Source: Bog-756 sp963769905 (lineage in GTDB: Bacteria; Actinomycetota; Acidimicrobiia; Acidimicrobiales; RAAP-2). Taken from it: a stretch of 64,000 nt of DNA. Below, piece after piece: positions 59,919 through 64,000 of this stretch (positions within the stretch are counted from its first letter, which is position 1; each line of letters begins with the position of its first letter). A program made the translations under genes and the position numbers. The DNA is taken from contig CAVYNG010000002.1 of the NCBI GenBank assembly GCA_963769905.1, positions 558,001 to 622,000 of the forward strand. The letters are read 5' to 3'. Under the pieces are notes generated by a model, which saw nothing but the letters and a program-made list of their open reading frames with translations, was not told the origin of the DNA and made no database searches.

Positions 59919-61037
59919 ATGAAGATCCTGGCCAATGCCGCGGACCTGCTTCCCAACAACGGAATCTGGACCCAGACCCTGCAAGTGAGCGAAGAGCTCG
60001 CCAGACGGGGTCATCGCATCGACCTCCTGTATCTAGAGGACGGACCCCAGCGCGAGAAGTACGCCGATTTCTGCAACTCGATGCAAAAGGTCCGGCGTCT
60101 CGACCTCGAGCTCGAAGTTCGTCCGCTCATCCACGACGGGCCGCGGGTGCTTCCCGCGGTCTTGGCCGGCATTCGCTCCCACCCCGACGTCATCTACGTC
60201 AACCGGTACCGTCCACTCCCGTGGGCGCTCGCCACCAGGGCGTTCACCCGGGCGCCGGTCGTGTGTCACGTGCACGGATACGTCGGCATGGATGTTCCTC
60301 GGATCAACCGGGCCCTCAGCCGGTTCACCGCCCGCTTCCTCTGCGTCTCCGGCTACGTCCGCGACCGCTTCGTCCAGCTCGGCGCCGACCCGCGGCGCAC
60401 CGATGTCGTGCACAACGGTGTCGACCCGGCCGACTACCCCGCGGGCGGCATGGCGGAGCGCACCGCGGCGCGCGGTCAGCTCGGCCTGCCGGCCGACGTG
60501 TTCATCGTGATGTTCTTTGGCCAAGTCGTGCTGGACAAAGGTATCGGCACCCTGGTCGAGGCGCTCGAGGGACTCGAGGGCGGTGGGAGTTCCCGCCGGA
60601 TCGAGCTACTGGTGGTCGGGCCCCAGTCGGACGAGCTCGTCACCAGCCGCCTGTTTGCCGCCGCGAGCACTCCGGTCCACCAGCTCCCCATGCGAACGGA
60701 CGTGGTGACCCCGCTCCACGCGGCGGATGTGGTGATCGCCCCCTCCCACGGCGAGGAGGCCTTCGGCCGCGTGGTGATCGAGGCGCTCGCCACCGGGCGC
60801 CCAGTGATCGCTTCCTCGGTCGGCGGGATCCCGGAGATCCTCACCGGCGACTTCGCCCGTTTCCTGGTGCCCCCGGCCGACGCACCGGCACTTCGCGCCA
60901 AGTTGCGCGAAACGCTCGGGTGGCGGGAGGAGTCGCCAGAGCTCGCTGACCAGTGCGTCGCTCACGTGGCTCGTCACTTCTCGCGGCGTGCGATGGTCGA
61001 CGCGATCGAGGATCGGCTCGTCGAGGCTGCGCGCTGA
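59919..61037 (+). CDS. Glycosyltransferase family 4 (GT-B)
   Basis: A 372-residue protein. MKILANAADLLPNNGIWTQTLQVSEELARRGH starts the N-terminal Rossmann domain. HNGVDPADYPAGG, VMFFGQVVLDKGIGTLVEALEGL and PSHGEEAFGRVVIEALATGRPVIASSVGGIPEIL form the donor-binding C-terminal domain with the EX7E motif. It is likely to act in assembly of the surface polysaccharide. Confidence 0.9.
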   Translation: MKILANAADLLPNNGIWTQTLQVSEELARRGHRIDLLYLEDGPQREKYADFCNSMQKVRRLDLELEVRPLIHDGPRVLPAVLAGIRSHPDVIYVNRYRPLPWALATRAFTRAPVVCHVHGYVGMDVPRINRALSRFTARFLCVSGYVRDRFVQLGADPRRTDVVHNGVDPADYPAGGMAERTAARGQLGLPADVFIVMFFGQVVLDKGIGTLVEALEGLEGGGSSRRIELLVVGPQSDELVTSRLFAAASTPVHQLPMRTDVVTPLHAADVVIAPSHGEEAFGRVVIEALATGRPVIASSVGGIPEILTGDFARFLVPPADAPALRAKLRETLGWREESPELADQCVAHVARHFSRRAMVDAIEDRLVEAAR

Positions 61038-61061
61038 CCCGCTCACCGAGGTCATCACCCT

Positions 61062-62111
61062 TCACCGGGCGTGGGACCGCCAGAGCGACGCGTGGGCGGC
61101 CGCGCTCTTCTCCCAGGTGAACCCCTCGGCCCGTACGCGGCCGCGCTCGACCCTCGCCGCGATGCCGGAGTCGCCGGCGAGCACGGTGACGATCCCCTCG
61201 GCGAGCGATTCGGCGTCGGGCTCGACGAGGAGCGCCGCGTCCCCGCAGACCTCGGGGAGGGCAGCCCGGCGCGCGGCGACCACCGGCGCGCCGGCCGCCA
61301 TCGCCTCGAGTGCGGGCAGCCCGAAGCCTTCGTAGAGGGAGGGCACCACCACCACCGCCGCGGCGGCCATCAGACCCGGGACCGAGGGGCCGTCGACCCG
61401 GCCGGTCCGGACGGTGCCGTCCAGGGGAGCGAAGAGCCGGTCCCGCCGCCGGTCGGGCGGACCGATCAGGACGAGAGTGGCATCGGACCGGTCGGAGCGG
61501 ACCTGCGGCCATGCACCGGCCAGGCCCTCCAAATTCTTGCGGCGGGAGCACCCGCCCGCGTGGAGCACGAACGGCGGGCGGATCCCCATGCGGTCGAGCT
61601 CCGCCTCGGACAACGGGGGCGCGCCGAAGAACGCGCGGTCGACGCCGTTCGGGATCGCGACGGGTGCGCGCACACCGAGCTGGGTCGCAACCTCGTCGGC
61701 GGAGAATTGCGACGGGCACACCACGACCGCGGCGCGCCTCGCCGAGGCGGCCGCGTCGGAAGGGGGCATGCTCTCGTCGGCGAAGCGCCAGGGCACCACG
61801 TCGTGGACGGTGAGAATCTCCGGCGAGGGAGCGGGCGGCAGCCGGAGGTCGAAGCGGTGGACGACGTCGTGGCCGCGGTAGAGCACGCGGCCCGCGGCCC
61901 GCCGCAGCGACGCGGGCGCCTCGATCAGCAGCCGAGACGGCACCCGGGCCGTCCCCGGCAGCCCCGAACGCAGGGTACGGATCTCGACCCGGTCGACCGA
62001 CCATCCCTCCCCGAGCTCGGCCGCGGCGCGCCGGGCGAGCTCGTGCTCGTAGACCTGCTGGCCCATCGGCTCGGGCACCGCGAGCGTGACGAGCGCCAGG
62101 CGGACGGTCAC
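61062..62111 (-). CDS. Glycosyltransferase family 4 (GT-B)
   Basis: About 349 residues from GTG at 62111; the frame is open to 62210. LTVHDVVPWRFADESMPPSDAA, VVVCPSQFSADEVATQLGV, PFVLHAGGCSRRKNLEGLAGAW and PSLYEGFGLPALEAMAAGAPVVAARRAALPEV are GT4 motifs, with the EX7E pair. It converges with the preceding transferase, 25 bases apart. Confidence 0.88.
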   Translation of the reverse strand: MTVRLALVTLAVPEPMGQQVYEHELARRAAAELGEGWSVDRVEIRTLRSGLPGTARVPSRLLIEAPASLRRAAGRVLYRGHDVVHRFDLRLPPAPSPEILTVHDVVPWRFADESMPPSDAAASARRAAVVVCPSQFSADEVATQLGVRAPVAIPNGVDRAFFGAPPLSEAELDRMGIRPPFVLHAGGCSRRKNLEGLAGAWPQVRSDRSDATLVLIGPPDRRRDRLFAPLDGTVRTGRVDGPSVPGLMAAAAVVVVPSLYEGFGLPALEAMAAGAPVVAARRAALPEVCGDAALLVEPDAESLAEGIVTVLAGDSGIAARVERGRVRAEGFTWEKSAAAHASLWRSHAR

Positions 62112-62267
62112 CCGCGCCGCGACCCGCGCACCCGGCCCCGGCTGCGACCGCGAACGGCTCTTGCCGAGACGGTGGCCGGAGCGCGCATGAGCCACGTTAC
62201 CGTCCTGCACCTGCGGCTCCAGAGGGTCGCCGCCGCTTCAGCCGCGTGGACCGGTACCGTCGCGCGG

Positions 62268-62921
62268 GTGGATCCGGGGGGCGCGGACGACCGGACAGTG
62301 AGGGAGAGGATCGCCGCGGTCGAGATCGCGGTCGGCGCGGTCCTCGTCGTGTTGGTCGCGCTCGGTGGCGCTTACTTCGCGTGGCGCCCCGGGTCGGGGA
62401 CGGTCGACGGCTGGTTCTTCGACCTCTTTCCCAGCACGAAGAACGGGGTGTTCACCTCGGTCACCGCGCTGCGCCAACCGTGGTTCGTGATCGCCGGGTC
62501 CGTCGTCGCCTGCGCGGTCACCGTCACCCGCGACCTGCCCCGCGCCCTCGCCTGTCTCGTCGGCCCACCGGCCGCGCTCGTGGCCGCCGAGCTCGTCGCC
62601 AAGCCACTCGTGGGTCGGACGCTCGGGGGGACGCTCTCGTACCCGTCCGGGTCGACGGTCGGCGCGGCAGCCCTCGCGTGCGCGGTGGTGCTCGCGACCC
62701 CTCCGGCCTGGAGGCTGGTCTCGCTGGTGGTCGGGTCGCTGTACGCGCTCTGGATGACCTCCGCGGTCGTGGCGATCGGCTGGCACTACCCGACCGATGC
62801 CTTCGCCGGTCTCGCACTCGGGGTCGGCACCGTGCTCCTCGCCGACGGGCTCGCCAGGCGGACGGCCGACGCGCTGGCCGCTTTCAGGGCCACAGGCGGC
62901 GCGCGCTCGCGTCAGGGCTGA
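62268..62921 (+). CDS. PAP2-superfamily membrane phosphatase
   Basis: About 217 residues from GTG at 62268; TACCGT ends 7 bases before it. Several helices carry the three phosphatase motifs: KPLVGR (motif 1, KX6RP-like), SYPSGST (PSGH-like, with Ser for His) and GWHYPTDAFAG (motif 3, with nucleophile His). It is a membrane lipid phosphatase, possibly acting on undecaprenyl diphosphate in the neighbouring polysaccharide pathway. ATG at 62187 would lengthen it by 27 residues. Confidence 0.82.
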   Translation: MDPGGADDRTVRERIAAVEIAVGAVLVVLVALGGAYFAWRPGSGTVDGWFFDLFPSTKNGVFTSVTALRQPWFVIAGSVVACAVTVTRDLPRALACLVGPPAALVAAELVAKPLVGRTLGGTLSYPSGSTVGAAALACAVVLATPPAWRLVSLVVGSLYALWMTSAVVAIGWHYPTDAFAGLALGVGTVLLADGLARRTADALAAFRATGGARSRQG

Positions 62922-62937
62922 CCCGCTCGGGTTCTGT

Positions 62938-63267
62938 TCAGGCCTCGTCGGCCGGCGGTGAGGCCGGAGGCGGCGGGTCGCCGCGGACGACCGCCACCGT
63001 GCGCGCCGGATCGTCCGGGTCGAGTCGCACCACGAACGGCGCGTCGTCGTCCTCCGGCTCGCCGGCGGCCTCGACCACGATCGCCGGCTCCTGCTTCGGC
63101 CGGTCGAGCGCGTGCTGGAGCCCGAGCGCGACCCCGGTGAGCACGGCTCCGGTGGCCGAGCGCTTCCGCCACCGGTCGAAGCGCAGCGAGTCGTGCGTGT
63201 CCGAGCCGTCGTCGGCCCATTCCTCGCCGGCGTCGTCGCCGATGGCTGGAGGAGGAGCTTCGCTCAC
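62938..63267 (-). CDS. Small conserved acidic protein
   Basis: 109 residues from GTG at 63267, which lies 6 bases after TACCGT on the minus strand. The centre reads RFDRWRKRSATGAVLTGVALGLQHAL, a basic amphipathic or membrane-associating segment. Both ends are rich in Asp, Glu and Pro. I recall similar short proteins in actinobacteria but no function. It is divergent from the DtxR-like gene, with 75 bases between the starts. Confidence 0.6.
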   Translation of the reverse strand: MSEAPPPAIGDDAGEEWADDGSDTHDSLRFDRWRKRSATGAVLTGVALGLQHALDRPKQEPAIVVEAAGEPEDDDAPFVVRLDPDDPARTVAVVRGDPPPPASPPADEA

Positions 63268-63342
63268 GGACCCACGGTAGCGGTCGCCGGGACGCGACGG
63301 CTCCGATCCGTCCGAAGGGACGGTGCCGTAGGATCGTCGGCG

Positions 63343-64000
63343 ATGCTTGACCGATACCACCCACCGGTCGAGGAGTACCTCGAGACGATCTTTGCGCTCG
63401 AGGAGGAGGGCATCCCGGTCATCCAGGCGAGGTTGGCCGAGCGCCTCGGCAAGGCGGCGCCCTCGGTGTCGGAGATGCTCGACCGCCTCGAGTCCGACGG
63501 TCTGATCGCCCGCAGCGCGCGCCAGATCACCATGACCAGGAAGGGTGCGGCACTCGCGGCGGGTGTGGTGCGCAAGCATCGGCTCGCCGAGCGACTCCTG
63601 GTCGACGTGATCGGTCTCGACTGGGACAAGGCACACGCCGAGGCCGGCCGCTGGGAGCACGTGATCTCCGACGACGTCGAGGAGCGCCTGGTGGTCCTGC
63701 TCGGGAACCCGACCACCTGCCCCCACGGCAACCCCATCCCGGGCGTCGAGCGCATCGGCCCGGAGCAGCGCCGCCTCGCCGAGGCCCAGCCGGGTGAACG
63801 CATCCGCCTCGAGCGGATCACCGAGAGCGTCGAGCACGACGCCGAATGCCTCTCCTACCTCGGGGACCATGGGCTGACCCCGGGCATCACCGCCCGCATC
63901 GAGGCCCGGGCCCCGGACGGCACCTTGACCCTCGCGATCGACGGCGCGACCGTCGCCCTCGGTCCGGCGATGACCCGCCGGATGTACGTCGCGTCGGCCT
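63343..64000 (+). CDS. DtxR/IdeR-family metal-dependent regulator (3' end outside window)
   Basis: At least 219 residues; the frame is still open at the end of the window. HPPVEEYLETIFALEEEGIPVIQARLAERLGKAAPSVSEMLDRLESDGLI is the winged helix of DtxR/IdeR. RKHRLAERLLVDVIGLDWDKAHAEAGRWEHVISDDVEERL is the dimerisation and metal-binding domain, with His and Glu at the usual places. PHGNPIPG follows as in IdeR, and an SH3-like C-terminal domain begins. It controls iron or manganese genes. TAGGAT ends 8 bases before the ATG (leaderless). Confidence 0.9.
   Translation, partial: MLDRYHPPVEEYLETIFALEEEGIPVIQARLAERLGKAAPSVSEMLDRLESDGLIARSARQITMTRKGAALAAGVVRKHRLAERLLVDVIGLDWDKAHAEAGRWEHVISDDVEERLVVLLGNPTTCPHGNPIPGVERIGPEQRRLAEAQPGERIRLERITESVEHDAECLSYLGDHGLTPGITARIEARAPDGTLTLAIDGATVALGPAMTRRMYVASA

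Noticed and set aside
62078..62267. Upstream extension of the PAP2 protein
   Set aside because: It overlaps the start region of the divergent glycosyltransferase and lacks hydrophobic or conserved sequence before the GTG at 62268.

Overview
The window is high-GC DNA from an actinobacterium, most plausibly of the class Acidimicrobiia. This is inferred from F420-type LLM oxidoreductases, DUF1707, DUF2510 and PAC2 proteins, a FolP2-type paralogue, a LexA box of actinobacterial form, frequent GTG starts, many leaderless-looking promoters, and secreted 'GDAAFYGSMGG' repeat proteins. No 16S gene is present, so the class is an inference.

Layout. (1) 1-2601: three integral-membrane genes, namely a two-TM potassium-channel-like protein, a second channel-like membrane protein and a CPA1 cation/proton antiporter. 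(2) 2883-21067: an integrated element of about 18.1 kb inserted in a tRNA-Ala(GGC) gene. It is bounded by 40-bp direct repeats that copy the 5' half of the tRNA. Its right end carries xis and int. In the middle is an xre / ParB-like / HUH-type rep operon with a nested dyad upstream, but there are no conjugation genes. The cargo is a small protein plus NUDIX pair, an IS30 transposase, lipoproteins, membrane proteins, a large secreted beta-helix protein, an N-formylglutamate amidohydrolase-like enzyme and a SprT-like protease. Between 5.8 and 13.9 kb all seven minus-strand cargo genes are followed at their 3' end by a related 38-63 bp element, an arrangement like a cassette array. This is the most unusual feature of the window. 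(3) 21604-32331: core genes (leuS, LLM oxidoreductase, PAC2, phosphotransferase, YbbN-like thioredoxin, folP2-like, holA). (4) 32561-37570: the SOS mutasome operon imuA'-imuB-dnaE2 under a LexA box, with reading-frame breaks in imuA' and dnaE2 in the same kind of C5/GCGC context. (5) 37645-37874: a possible micro-gene with a very long Shine-Dalgarno sequence and a 14-residue reading frame. (6) 38036-43535: a TetR-controlled operon of CYP51, ferredoxin, SDR, a CYP123-like P450 and an NTF2-like protein, matching the order of the Mycobacterium tuberculosis cyp51 region. (7) 43655-49613: catabolic or CoA-linked genes (hydroxyacid dehydrogenase, CMD, SDR, enoyl-CoA hydratase, LLM oxidoreductase, thioesterase) and a branched-chain-type binding protein. 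(8) 49702-51959: rpsT and lepA. (9) 51959-62921: surface polysaccharide genes (FkbM methyltransferase, Wzt/Wzm ABC exporter, tandem hydrolase, five glycosyltransferases, PAP2 phosphatase). (10) 62938-64000: a small acidic protein and a divergent DtxR/IdeR-like regulator that runs off the window.

The imu operon would be induced by DNA damage through LexA. The P450 operon is probably autoregulated by its TetR protein at a 7-2-7 dyad just upstream of the -10. The polysaccharide region provides sugar transfer, methylation and export. Starts were chosen from Shine-Dalgarno sites or from a TANNNT box 6-9 nt upstream. All calls come from reading the sequence; no database was searched.
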